Positions 9,819 to 17,502 of a DNA stretch of 64,000 bases are shown piece after piece (positions within the stretch are counted from its first letter, which is position 1; each line of letters starts with the position of its first letter). Both the position numbers and the translations under genes were made by a program. The notes beneath the pieces were generated by a model. The model did no database searches, had not been told where the DNA came from, and saw only the letters and a program-made list of their open reading frames with translations. This DNA is from Mesorhizobium sp. 113-3-3 (GTDB taxonomy: Bacteria > Pseudomonadota > Alphaproteobacteria > Rhizobiales > Rhizobiaceae). Where the stretch lies: positions 310,001 through 374,000 of the forward strand of contig NZ_AP023243.1 of the NCBI RefSeq assembly GCF_016756495.1. Reading direction: 5' to 3'.

Positions 9819-9920
9819 GTCGCCCCAACTCGCCGGCCGTTGTGTCCGCGATGGACAACCAAGACTGCCGATCTTAAATAATTAGTCGGAGAATATTGGG
9901 AAATCGGCGGGGGCAACAAA

Positions 9921-10655
9921 ATGTCGTTTGGCATTCCGTTAGATGAAATACACACGATGTTGGACACGCTCGACCGTGAACTCAAACGACTGGCGCTCAC
10001 AAGGAGCGGAGAGTTCAAAGAGTTCGTCCCGATGGGTTATGTCTACGACGCTGTTTCCGTTCTGCACGAACTTCGCGACTACGACGCGATCTCCTATCTC
10101 GGGATAGCCCCGTCCCTAGCAAAGACACTCCTGGACTTCAACGCCTCGGTGCGCACAGCGACAGTTGTCGCCGCGCTGGAAAGGGCTAGGACATTTCTGA
10201 AGTCAGAGGAGAGCGACTATCGCGGCGCCTCTGGCGAAGCAGGCGTCGATCGGGATCAGGCAGAGCAAATTGAGGAAGTACCGTTACCAGCGCCGCCTCC
10301 AGTCGCTGTCTGGACGGAACAGTGGGTCTATGTCCAGCCCCGCTCAAAGGCGAAGCAAGTGATCGCAGAGCTATCAGACCTTCTGGAGGAGGTTTTGCTC
10401 TTAGCTGGCCAGTCCAACCTTCCTGAAGAGCATGCAGCATTGAGCAAGCTGGATCGACAACAGTTGATTGCGTTGCTCGAAACCGCCCTGGCAGTCCTCA
10501 AGGCACCTATGGTGGAACCCGGTCTGCTCAAGAAGCTCCGAAAACTGGCTGTCGAAGTCGGACAGAGCGCCGCCAAGAAGCAGGCAGAGCTAACGCTGGG
10601 CGAATTGGCGACCGCTGCGGCCGGCCTCATCGCTAAGTTGCTCGGATATTTGTGA
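9921..10655 (+). CDS. hypothetical protein with helical C-terminal module
   Basis: 244 residues, family not recognised. The N-terminal ~95 residues are mostly helical and soluble. A Pro-rich linker (VPLPAPPPVAVW) around residue 118-130 separates them from a helical C-terminal part. The last ~65 residues (from RQQLIALLETALAVLKAP) end in an Ala/Leu-rich stretch that could insert in a membrane. A loosely similar ending is present in the protein at 16424-17308. It stands alone between the integrase and a broken small gene. A toxin or effector role is only a guess. Confidence 0.65.
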   Translation: MSFGIPLDEIHTMLDTLDRELKRLALTRSGEFKEFVPMGYVYDAVSVLHELRDYDAISYLGIAPSLAKTLLDFNASVRTATVVAALERARTFLKSEESDYRGASGEAGVDRDQAEQIEEVPLPAPPPVAVWTEQWVYVQPRSKAKQVIAELSDLLEEVLLLAGQSNLPEEHAALSKLDRQQLIALLETALAVLKAPMVEPGLLKKLRKLAVEVGQSAAKKQAELTLGELATAAAGLIAKLLGYL

Positions 10656-10730
10656 GGCGAGATGGCTTGTTTGCAAGGAACTTTAGTAGGAAGATACTCC
10701 TAGTGGGGCGATTTCTCTAAGGAGGTCGCA

Positions 10731-10960
10731 GTGGTGAAACGCAACAAGCCGAAACAGCTATCCGGTCCCGATTTGGAGCGGTTCCTACAGGCAGCGGATG
10801 GGCTCCATAAAAAAGCATCGTCGGTCCGCTGATATCGCCAACGTGGGACCACTTCCGGTCAATGCAGACGCTTCATGAGGCGCTGTTGAAGACGGTGCGA
10901 GAAGTCACCGGGAAAGAAGTGTCGTTCATCCGGTGGAACGGCACGGGGCCGGTTAAGTGA
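10731..10960 (+). pseudogene. small gene split by a -1 frameshift at an A6 run
   Basis: A GTG at 10731 with an excellent ribosome site (AAGGAGGT) opens a frame that stops at 10832 after 33 codons (ending LHKKASSVR). The -1 frame continues directly from the A run at 10809-10814 as KSIVGPLISPTWDHF, then an ATG at 10862 (MQTLHEALLKTVREVTGKEV), and stops at 10960. Joined, the two give a ~76-residue protein with uniform character. It may be a mutation, a sequencing error, or a real slip at CAT AAA AAA. The function of the joined product is not recognised. Confidence 0.55.
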
Positions 10961-11045
10961 GCGCTTGCGTGGCCGACAGGTATCCTTACATTCGCTCCTT
11001 CCGCCGAAGCGCCTATACCTTGGCGAACAGCATGAGGAGAACGTC

Positions 11046-11258
11046 ATGGGTTGGCATGAGGATTTGATTGCTCACCACGAAAAGCAGATTGCCACCTTCA
11101 AACAGGCCATTGCCTGGATGGAGGACGGAACGCTTGGCACAGGAGATATCGAGAATGGCCGCCGGAATGATACGACGGCAGCTTCAATAGCTTGGTATCG
11201 GCGTATAGTTGCCGACCTGGAAACGCTTGTGGCGAAGATCAAGGACGGAACCCTCTAA
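11046..11258 (+). CDS. small hypothetical protein, 70 residues
   Basis: The ATG at 11046 follows GAGGAGAACGTC, a good ribosome site, and was preferred to an in-frame ATG at 10965 that has no such site. The product (MGWHEDLIAHHEKQIATFKQ...) is charged and probably two helices; the ends of the two helices repeat a (M/I)(E/K)DGTL motif. No membrane segment, signal or known domain is visible. It is followed by 437 bp without a gene. Confidence 0.6.
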   Translation: MGWHEDLIAHHEKQIATFKQAIAWMEDGTLGTGDIENGRRNDTTAASIAWYRRIVADLETLVAKIKDGTL

Positions 11259-11695
11259 GCCGTCCAGTGCCACGGCTCCTTTTCAAATTGGCGGAAAAAT
11301 CCGAGGGTCGAACTCGACAGTTGATGAAACGCGATACCCCCCGGTGGGGTCGCGCCGCAGCCCGCGCCGCCACCAGTCCACCCTCGGCCACCAATAGGCC
11401 GTCATTCATGCAGCGGTAGCGGTTGGAGCGGCTTCGTGAGGTCGGCTGGTTTAGGAAACCGGGCAGGAAACCCATGCAAGGTCCATAAGCTCCCATTTGT
11501 CAGCCACAACGAACGCTGACATCAGGCAAGGTGGCCTAACCCTTGCGGTCGTCAACCTTGTCCGCGCCTAACACCGAGTACGATGCGCCATTTTTGGTCA
11601 GGCGAACTCGGGGCAAGTTCCTCGTAAAGGAACCTACCCCAAGCAAAACTCGACTGATGTCGCCGCGCCACCCCTCGCCGGGCGGCCCAACCCTT
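11259..11695. other. 437-bp stretch without a recognised gene
   Basis: Lies between two convergent small genes of the island. No open frame here has a convincing ribosome site and protein-like composition on either strand, and no tRNA or strong terminator was seen. It may be decayed sequence. Confidence 0.5.
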
Positions 11696-12154
11696 TTACC
11701 TCGGGCCGGCCAGCCGAACCGTGTCAGCGATATGCTTCTCCAGCGCTGCGTCGAAGAGCGTAGCGTCCCCTGCGTTGATGTTCCCGACTAGTGTTCCGAT
11801 AGACGCCTTGCCCGAGACGATGAAGACTTGCCCGTCGGGTGTGACGGAAATTGTCTGTGGCAGAGCATAAAAACTCTGGCCAGAGCGCAATTTCGCCGGT
11901 TCAATCGTAAACGCCACAACCGGGACGTCCTTGCCAAGCCCTGAACTGTCGATCTTGACCCGAAGACGGTCAGCGGTTTCGGCTCGTGCCTGTTCGAGCG
12001 TCGCCACCACATTCCGCGCGAGCCAATCACTGGCTTTCTGCGTGAACTCCGCCGCTTCTTTGGCTTTGCGCTCGCGCTCTGCCACCGCCGCATGGGTTGC
12101 GCTCTCAACCTCTTCGTCAGTTTTCTGGATGATATTGCTAAATCTGCCACTCAT
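11696..12154 (-). CDS. hypothetical protein, 152 residues
   Basis: Family not recognised. Residues 8-60 are rich in Ala, Glu and Lys with no Pro (TDEEVESATHAAVAERERKA), predicting a long helix or coiled coil. After residue 65 the composition changes to alternating hydrophobic and polar residues typical of a small beta-rich domain (VPVVAFTIEP, QVFIVSGKASIGTL). There is no signal peptide or membrane segment. It is divergent from the resolvase gene and could share its 219-bp control region. Confidence 0.6.
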   Translation of the reverse strand: MSGRFSNIIQKTDEEVESATHAAVAERERKAKEAAEFTQKASDWLARNVVATLEQARAETADRLRVKIDSSGLGKDVPVVAFTIEPAKLRSGQSFYALPQTISVTPDGQVFIVSGKASIGTLVGNINAGDATLFDAALEKHIADTVRLAGPR

Positions 12155-12248
12155 GATTTTTCCTCTCGAAAATGGCTAGGTTACGTTAACCATATGGAAA
12201 TGGGGGGTCGTCCGAGCGTGCGCAATAGCGCCGCGTGAAGCAAAACTG

Positions 12249-12361
12249 TTTCCGTTAGGGTATAGCCCAGCGTACGGCCCAAGCATCGTCCGAAAGGATG
12301 TCCGTTAGGGTTGACATCGGTCAACGGACAGACTATTCAGCGTACATCATGCTAACGGACA
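12249..12361 (+). promoter_or_regulatory. resolvase promoter embedded in four copies of TGTCCGTTAG (candidate res site)
   Basis: Copies of the 10-mer TGTCCGTTAG are at 12249-12258 (9/10), 12299-12308 (10/10), 12321-12330 inverted (8/10) and 12352-12361 inverted (10/10). CAGCGTAC is also repeated at 12268 and 12338. Within the array, TTGACA (12311-12316), a 17-bp spacer and TATTCA (12334-12339) form a sigma-70-type promoter for the resolvase gene, whose ATG is at 12374. The layout is what is expected for resolvase binding plus autoregulation, but binding is inferred. Confidence 0.6.
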
Positions 12362-12373
12362 CCGAGGAAGCCC

Positions 12374-13009
12374 ATGTCCAAGACCATTCTCTACGCCCGC
12401 GTCTCAACCGTTGACCAGACCCTCGGCCACCAACGTACACAAGCGGAGGCCGCTGGCTTCACCATCGACGAGGTGGTGGCAGACCACGGGGTCTCTGGGG
12501 TCAGCACCGCGCTTGCCGAGCGCCCCGAGGGGAGAAGGCTCCGGGACATGCTGCGGAGGGGCGATACGCTGGTGGTGCGCTGGGTGGACCGCCTCGGCCG
12601 CAACTATCAAGACGTTTGCGACACCATACGCGAGTTCATGCGGAAGGGTGTGGTCGTTCGGACGGTCATCAATGACATGACCTTCGACGGGGCAACGAAA
12701 GACCCCATGCAGCAGGCCGTGAGGGACGCGCTGATCGCCTTCATGGCCGCGACCGCCCAAGCACAGGCCGAGGCCACGAAAGAGGCCCAGCGGGCAGGGA
12801 TAGAGGCCGCTCGTGCCCAGGAGGACCGCTACCGGGGCCGTAAGCCGAGCTACAGCCGAGCCACTCTACGGACCGTGAGCGAGATGCTTGCGCAGGGGGA
12901 GGGAGCGTCGGCTATCGCCAAGGTGTCGGGCCTAACTCGCCAGACGATCTTGCGCATCAAGGACGACCCGATCTCTGCGGAGCGGGCGCTTGCGGTTTGG
13001 GGTCTTTGA
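12374..13009 (+). CDS. serine recombinase (resolvase/invertase family)
   Basis: 211 residues, the usual size for a small serine resolvase. The catalytic domain opens with ILYARVSTVDQ, with nucleophile Ser11 and Arg9, and has the conserved RWVDRLGR at 69-76. A long linker helix leads to a C-terminal DNA-binding domain with an Hin-type helix-turn-helix (GASAIAKVSGLTRQTILRI). The start is supported by GAGGAAG just before the ATG. It probably acts on the repeat array immediately upstream. It could resolve element dimers or invert a segment; no second site array was seen. Confidence 0.92.
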   Translation: MSKTILYARVSTVDQTLGHQRTQAEAAGFTIDEVVADHGVSGVSTALAERPEGRRLRDMLRRGDTLVVRWVDRLGRNYQDVCDTIREFMRKGVVVRTVINDMTFDGATKDPMQQAVRDALIAFMAATAQAQAEATKEAQRAGIEAARAQEDRYRGRKPSYSRATLRTVSEMLAQGEGASAIAKVSGLTRQTILRIKDDPISAERALAVWGL

Positions 13010-13024
13010 GGGGGAGACACAGCA

Positions 13025-13117
13025 ATGGTTGAGACAACGGCAATGGCTTTTCTGATAGGCTATGCGGCGCTCGGCATCGGCGCTCTGCTTTGGAACTGGT
13101 TTCTGCGGTGGCTGTGA
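13025..13117 (+). CDS. 30-residue single-pass membrane peptide
   Basis: ATG at 13025 follows GGGGGAGACACAGCA, 15 bp after the resolvase stop. The peptide is MVETTAMAFLIGYAALGIGA then LLWNWFLRWL: one hydrophobic helix with a Trp-rich end. It may be co-transcribed with the resolvase. No function is assigned; short membrane peptides of this kind can be toxins or regulators, but nothing here proves it. Confidence 0.45.
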   Translation: MVETTAMAFLIGYAALGIGALLWNWFLRWL

Positions 13118-13143
13118 CCGGCGAAACGCTGCGGGGCAGACTG

Positions 13144-13767
13144 TCAGCTAGGAAGACAGGCAAAATTGCCCCGAATGCGGGCGTTGTAGAACTTCCCAAG
13201 TGACGGGGCCTTGAGAAGACCCTCAAACGTCCGTTGGTCGACGTTGCAATATTGATACCATTTCGAGTTCAGCCGAAGCAGCAGCAGCTGGGTCGAGAAG
13301 CGGGTGTCCTGGAAGCAAACCCGCTTGATCAAACTGCTCTCTCCGGAAGTTGGGAGACAGGTAAACTTCGAGAGATCAACAGCCCCGACGTGCGTGACCT
13401 GGACAACTTCGCCGGAGGCCGCGTCTCGCTCAATGTGTGAGCTGTCTACCAACAGCGGGTCTTCCCCTACCGTGACTACGGCAAGGACCAACCCCCGTTC
13501 GTCAGTGAACAGAAACTTGCACTGTCCAAGACCCGTGCCCGCACAGTCGTCCGTTTCCGGATACGCAGCACATACGTCCGGGCGGCCGACGCACTGCCCC
13601 TTCGGGAGGGTGGCGGGCTTCCATCCCCGGCTTAGGAGCGTTTGGCGGGCTTCCGGGTACGTCATCCCACTCACCAGATTTCCGGCCAAATCCTTAGCAA
13701 TGGCAGGCTCCCCGGCACCGAAGCTTGTAAGCGCGAGAACGATAAGGGCGGAGGTGATCTTCAACAT
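13144..13767 (-). CDS. secreted KTSC-domain protein
   Basis: 207 residues. The N-terminus MLKITSALIVLALTSFGAGE is a signal peptide with likely cleavage near residue 25 (AIA-K). Eight or so Cys residues in the mature part suggest disulfides in the periplasm. The C-terminal ~45 residues (KWYQYCNVDQRTFEGLL then APSLGKFYNARIRG) match the KTSC domain, a small unit named for its Lys, Thr, Ser and Cys and often seen as a stand-alone or fusion partner in phages and islands. Its role is unknown. Secretion of a KTSC protein is unusual among those I recognise. Confidence 0.7.
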   Translation of the reverse strand: MLKITSALIVLALTSFGAGEPAIAKDLAGNLVSGMTYPEARQTLLSRGWKPATLPKGQCVGRPDVCAAYPETDDCAGTGLGQCKFLFTDERGLVLAVVTVGEDPLLVDSSHIERDAASGEVVQVTHVGAVDLSKFTCLPTSGESSLIKRVCFQDTRFSTQLLLLRLNSKWYQYCNVDQRTFEGLLKAPSLGKFYNARIRGNFACLPS

Positions 13768-14457
13768 GATATCCTTTCTGAACTGCGCCCCTGAAGGGTG
13801 TCATGGCAAGGCCGTACCTATATTGAGTAGGCGGCAACTGTGCCCCGCCCTCCTATTTCGGGCACAGCAGCGATGCAAACTCCTTACAATACAAGGCTCC
13901 GCACTGGATTAGGTTTCCTGTGCAAAATAATGTAATAAATTCAGTTAGATAGCCGTTGACATTGTATCCGGATGGCCCCATATTGGCGCCACGCATACCC
14001 GAGCGGTGGGCTAGTCCTGACCGCTGAACCACCCTGAAGTCCAACCCGCTCAAGCGGCCCCGGCCCAAGAGCCCCAATCCAAAACCAGTTTGGCTGTACT
14101 GCGAACAGCCCGGTCGATTGCAGCCATGCCTGACGTGCCTTTAGGGGCCGACAGCGGGACCGTACGGGGCAAGACGATGATCCCCGGCCGAACCATACAA
14201 TGGAAGCGGGCTCGCATCCGAGACCGGCAACTTTGCCGGACATGCGAGTGCCGCGTTTGCCGCCAATCCGGATTAGCCTCCGGAGCGGGAGCGGAACCAA
14301 GGGCTTACAGCCCAAGGTGGAACCGTGAACCGGGCAGGTCAGGACGACACCCGGCGGCGACTGAAAACCATCAAATCATGGTCGGGGAAACTCGGCCTTT
14401 TTTTCAACCTTCCGTCCCTCTGTGCTTAGGGGCGGATACAAATATCAGGAGAAATGA
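13768..14457. other. 690-bp stretch without a convincing gene
   Basis: Possible frames exist (a Cys-containing 74-residue frame at 13853-14077 minus; a long Arg-rich frame at 14090-14755 plus), but composition and overlaps argue against them. No tRNA, terminator or repeat was recognised. The AT-richer part around 13918-13960 may hold promoters for the secreted KTSC gene. Confidence 0.5.
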
Positions 14458-15111
14458 ATGCGAACATGCCGCGCTGCACATTGCGGCGCACCAACGTCTT
14501 CCCGCTTCAGTCCGCACTGTCGGCGCCACAAGAGCCGACTGCGGCGCCAGGGCGATGTCGAGCAGACCGCGATCAGGCGGAGCGAGCTTGCGCCCTACGT
14601 TGCCCGCGTCCGGGAGCGCATCGCCAAGAACGCCCACAGTCCCCTCTGGGGCCACTTGGATGCCCGCTGGGCCGCTCTGGCAATTTCGGCAAAGGACACG
14701 GCAAGCAATCGGGTTCAAAGCCGATACCAGCGCCAAGCGGCGCACGAGGTGGTGAACCTCGATGCCGAATGCTCCGCAAGGGACATAGCCATCACCGCAC
14801 TGGCGATGTTCATGTTCTGGAGCGAGAGGCCGGAGCGTTTTCTGTCCGATGCCGCCTTTCGCCTCCAGCTCGTGAAGCGGGTGCGGGCGCTCTCCAGTAG
14901 GCACTCGGGGCTTCGCTACGACCACCGAGCGAGCAAGCAAGAGCGCGTCTATCGGGAGCTTAGTCCAAAGGCGGGCATGATTGTCGCCCGTGACCTGACC
15001 GCCGCTTTCGGAGGCGCCGGACTGCAACTCGCCGAACTCGAAAAACGTGACCAAGAAAGGAAACAAGCAATGACCGATGAAATCAACCAAGCCCTTCGGG
15101 AGTTGGTGTGA
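14458..15111 (+). CDS. hypothetical protein with N-terminal Cys/His cluster
   Basis: 217 residues, start chosen at ATG 14458 because AGGAGA precedes it by 6 bases. The first 25 residues have Cys4, Cys9, Cys21 and His24 (MRTCRAAHCGAP, then FSPHCRRHKSR), spaced like a small zinc-binding knuckle. The middle is helical and contains a hydrophobic stretch (DIAITALAMFMFW) that is probably buried rather than membrane. The C-terminus is a charged helix. A nucleic-acid-binding role is possible from the zinc-like cluster and the flanking Arg residues, but no family was recognised. Confidence 0.65.
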   Translation: MRTCRAAHCGAPTSSRFSPHCRRHKSRLRRQGDVEQTAIRRSELAPYVARVRERIAKNAHSPLWGHLDARWAALAISAKDTASNRVQSRYQRQAAHEVVNLDAECSARDIAITALAMFMFWSERPERFLSDAAFRLQLVKRVRALSSRHSGLRYDHRASKQERVYRELSPKAGMIVARDLTAAFGGAGLQLAELEKRDQERKQAMTDEINQALRELV

Positions 15112-15143
15112 CTGCCATTGAAATGAGAGGGGACAGTTAGGCG

Positions 15144-15707
15144 GTGGAGTACTTTGAAGAGGTACTCGACCGAAAGACCGGAGAGCTTGTCCGGATCAGC
15201 AAAGGTGAGTGGATCACCATAACCGAGATGGCGACGAGTTTCGGAGTAGGCCCGAGGACGGCGCGAGCCATTCTCCGAGAGATGGGCGTTCTACAGATTG
15301 AAGACCGTGGTGGTCATTGCAGACAGCGCCTTGCACGTTGGGTCGTCCAACGTGGATGGGGGAAGCGACACGAGCCCAAAGGCCGATACCCGTTCGATGT
15401 GATCGGTCCTGAAGCGCAACAGTGGATTGCTGAAGGCTGGGGCGAAACCGTGGAGAAACTTCGCGCCAAGACCCTAGAGGGGGAGAGCGGTTCGGCCGCT
15501 TCCGCCCTTCAGCAGTTCAAAGCCAAACGGTTACACCCCATGCCAACCCAGCACGAAATCTGCTGGTTGATTGATCACTTTCCGTCGCTGTCACAGTCGG
15601 AAATCGCTTCCATTGTTGAAGTCAGTCAGCAGCTTGTCAGCAAGTTTGCCGGCATACGGCAAGCCCAGCGAGACAGGTGGCACGAATGGCAGCGGATTGC
15701 TGCCTAG
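15144..15707 (+). CDS. predicted DNA-binding protein with two helix-turn-helix segments
   Basis: 187 residues from a GTG at 15144 (GAGGGGAC upstream). Residues 24-50 (ITITEMATSFGVGPRTARAI) form a typical HTH, followed by a winged region to about 75. A second HTH-like stretch lies near the C-terminus (LSQSEIASIVEVSQQLVSKF), where SQQLVSKF would be the recognition helix. This suggests an island-encoded regulator or replication/repair accessory. It starts 32 bp after the upstream zinc-knuckle gene and may be co-transcribed with it. Confidence 0.65.
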   Translation: MEYFEEVLDRKTGELVRISKGEWITITEMATSFGVGPRTARAILREMGVLQIEDRGGHCRQRLARWVVQRGWGKRHEPKGRYPFDVIGPEAQQWIAEGWGETVEKLRAKTLEGESGSAASALQQFKAKRLHPMPTQHEICWLIDHFPSLSQSEIASIVEVSQQLVSKFAGIRQAQRDRWHEWQRIAA

Positions 15708-15803
15708 ATCGGTACCACCGAGTGGGTAGGCGTGACGTACATAGACATATTACCCAAGCCCACAACACCCTCAAATCATACGAAACCCTACAAGGAAAAA
15801 TGA

Positions 15804-16310
15804 ATGAGTAGTTTGACCACCGAAGGCCCTTCGGGCCTACGGCTTGTCGTCCATTGCGACGGCGCCTGCATTGGCAACCCCGGCCCCGGCGGCTGGGCTG
15901 CAACCATCAAACTCATGGATGGCGATCAGGAGATCAGTCGGACAGAAGTCGTCGGGTCGGAACCGGCGAAGACAACCAACGTCCGCATGGAAATGAGCGG
16001 AGCCATCGGAGCCCTCCGCGCTATTCCGGAGAACGATGGCACCCCGGTCGCGGTCTTCTGCGACAACGAGCTGGTGAGCAGGGGGATGAACGAATGGCTC
16101 TCGGGTTGGATTGCCCGAGGGTGGCGAACGGCGGCCAAGAAGCCGGTCGCGAACCCAGACCTATGGCGGGAGCTTGCCGCGCTTGCCAGCGACCGCGCGA
16201 TCACTTGGCATTGGGTGAAAGGCCATGCGGATGATCCTCACAATGAGGAGGTAGATGCGCTCGCCTACGCAGCCGCCAACAGAGCCTTGCACTCAAAGAA
16301 ACCGGCGTAA
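15804..16310 (+). CDS. ribonuclease HI
   Basis: 168 residues, slightly longer than E. coli RNase HI (155). All catalytic positions are present: Asp19 in VVHCDGACIGNPG, Glu63 in RMEMSGAIGAL, Asp87 in AVFCDNELV, His141 in VKGHADDPHNEE and Asp151. The enzyme cuts the RNA strand of RNA-DNA hybrids. The ATG at 15804 has AAGGAAAAATGA upstream. It is an element-borne copy, presumably additional to the chromosomal rnhA; a role in element replication or R-loop removal is inferred. Confidence 0.92.
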   Translation: MSSLTTEGPSGLRLVVHCDGACIGNPGPGGWAATIKLMDGDQEISRTEVVGSEPAKTTNVRMEMSGAIGALRAIPENDGTPVAVFCDNELVSRGMNEWLSGWIARGWRTAAKKPVANPDLWRELAALASDRAITWHWVKGHADDPHNEEVDALAYAAANRALHSKKPA

Positions 16311-16423
16311 CGGCTGCGACAGCGCCCGTGGCTGCAATTCAAGCCTAAGTGCCCAATCGGCGATGATGGGTGGCGTGCCCCCGGTGCTCTAGCGGCCGGG
16401 GGCCATGGTCACAACTTTGTTTT

Positions 16424-17308
16424 TTAAAAAAGTGGTGGAAGCAGTGCAATCCAGTGCCCAATGTCGTGTGCCAACCTGATTGCCGCCTCAAGGAACTGGT
16501 GCTGTTGCGGAAATAGCTTATTGACCGCCCATGAATAGGCGTCATGTCCGGCAGCTGCAGCGATCCCGCCTACGCCGCCGGTGATGGCGACATTTACGTT
16601 CCTTACAAGCCAATCTCGCACTTTTTTGGCTACCGATGCGATCTGACCCCGCAACCCTTGAAGGCCACTAGGCGAAGGCGTCGAGGCCGAGATTTCCTCC
16701 TTCAACGCCTCGATTGCCGCCTTCGTCTGCGCTACGTCCTCGGGCGTGAGCGCTGGATCTGAGATCGCTTCCGGCGGTTTGTTGTGGCCGATACCTGGGG
16801 ATGATCCGAGTGCGTCTACCGCAGCTTCAAAGATTTGTAGAGACGCGGCCACGTTGGCAGCGGCCTCTTCTGGCGAGTTTGGTCCCTCCTCGCCAATTGT
16901 CAGCACCTCACCGTCCAGTGTCAGCACCTCACCGTTTAGTGTGAGCGCGTTCCTGTCCAACGCAACCTCGTTCTCATCCTCCTCCGGCACATTGACGATG
17001 CGTATGTTTGACGGGACCCAATCAACACCTCTGCGCTCAATCTGGTTGACCGCTTCATCGATAATCGCCTCATCGATGGAGCCACCGAACCGGCCTTCGA
17101 GTTGCTCGCGGGCGTCGTGTGGACCGCCCCAAATGTATTGGTAGCCACCCTCGGCGCCATCGTAAGGCGTGCTTTGGCCCGGATCCTCGAAGTTGTGAAA
17201 GAACCAATCCAAGAGGCTTTGCACTTGCTCCCTTTGATCAAGGTCCCTTAGAGCCTCGTCCGACGGAAACTGGAATGGATCACTCAAGCCCTCGACATCT
17301 AATGCCAT
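16424..17308 (-). CDS. hypothetical protein with NFEDP/EGGYxxIWGG domain, GHNxPPE motif and hydrophobic C-terminus
   Basis: 294 residues from ATG 17308 (an upstream in-frame ATG at 17365 adds an Arg-rich leader and is less likely). An N-terminal domain contains NFEDP at 39-43 and GGYQYIWGGPHDA at 54-66. A linker carries a tandem repeat (LTLNGEVLTLDGEVLTIG), and GIGHNKPPE is at 172-180. The C-terminal ~70 residues hold an Ala/Gly-rich helix (ITGGVGGIAAAAGHDAYSWA) and a hydrophobic end. I recognise this motif pattern as recurring in uncharacterised proteobacterial proteins, without a known function. A sensor plus membrane-active effector is a speculative reading. Confidence 0.7.
   Translation of the reverse strand: MALDVEGLSDPFQFPSDEALRDLDQREQVQSLLDWFFHNFEDPGQSTPYDGAEGGYQYIWGGPHDAREQLEGRFGGSIDEAIIDEAVNQIERRGVDWVPSNIRIVNVPEEDENEVALDRNALTLNGEVLTLDGEVLTIGEEGPNSPEEAAANVAASLQIFEAAVDALGSSPGIGHNKPPEAISDPALTPEDVAQTKAAIEALKEEISASTPSPSGLQGLRGQIASVAKKVRDWLVRNVNVAITGGVGGIAAAAGHDAYSWAVNKLFPQQHQFLEAAIRLAHDIGHWIALLPPLF
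16899..16940. repeat. 21-bp tandem repeat inside the GHNxPPE protein gene
   Basis: Two 21-bp units (each starting GTCAGCACCTCACCGT) lie head to tail at 16899-16919 and 16920-16940, differing at two bases, with a partial third unit after them. They encode the LT(L/I)xGEV repeats of the linker. Replication slippage could change the unit number between strains. Confidence 0.75.
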
Positions 17309-17502
17309 GCTGTAAGCCCCCATTATTGCCCACGGACAGCGAAGCCGGCTGCCACGCGGCTTCACATAGTCGCGAAATCAAGCATCGACTACCCCGCAGC
17401 AGCCAAATCCCTCCGAAAAACGATTAACGCTCTTTAGCACCATCTAACGGAACGCTTATGACGGTGCGATATTGAGTAAAATGCGAGTTGCGTGGAGTGC
17501 CT

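Noticed and set aside
13853..14077. 74-codon minus-strand frame with several Cys
   Set aside because: No good ribosome site or recognisable pattern; not enough support, although a short Cys-containing peptide cannot be ruled out.
14090..14755. 221-codon plus-strand frame in the island
   Set aside because: Arg/Pro-rich random-like sequence overlapping the better supported gene at 14458-15111, which has a ribosome site and a Cys/His cluster.
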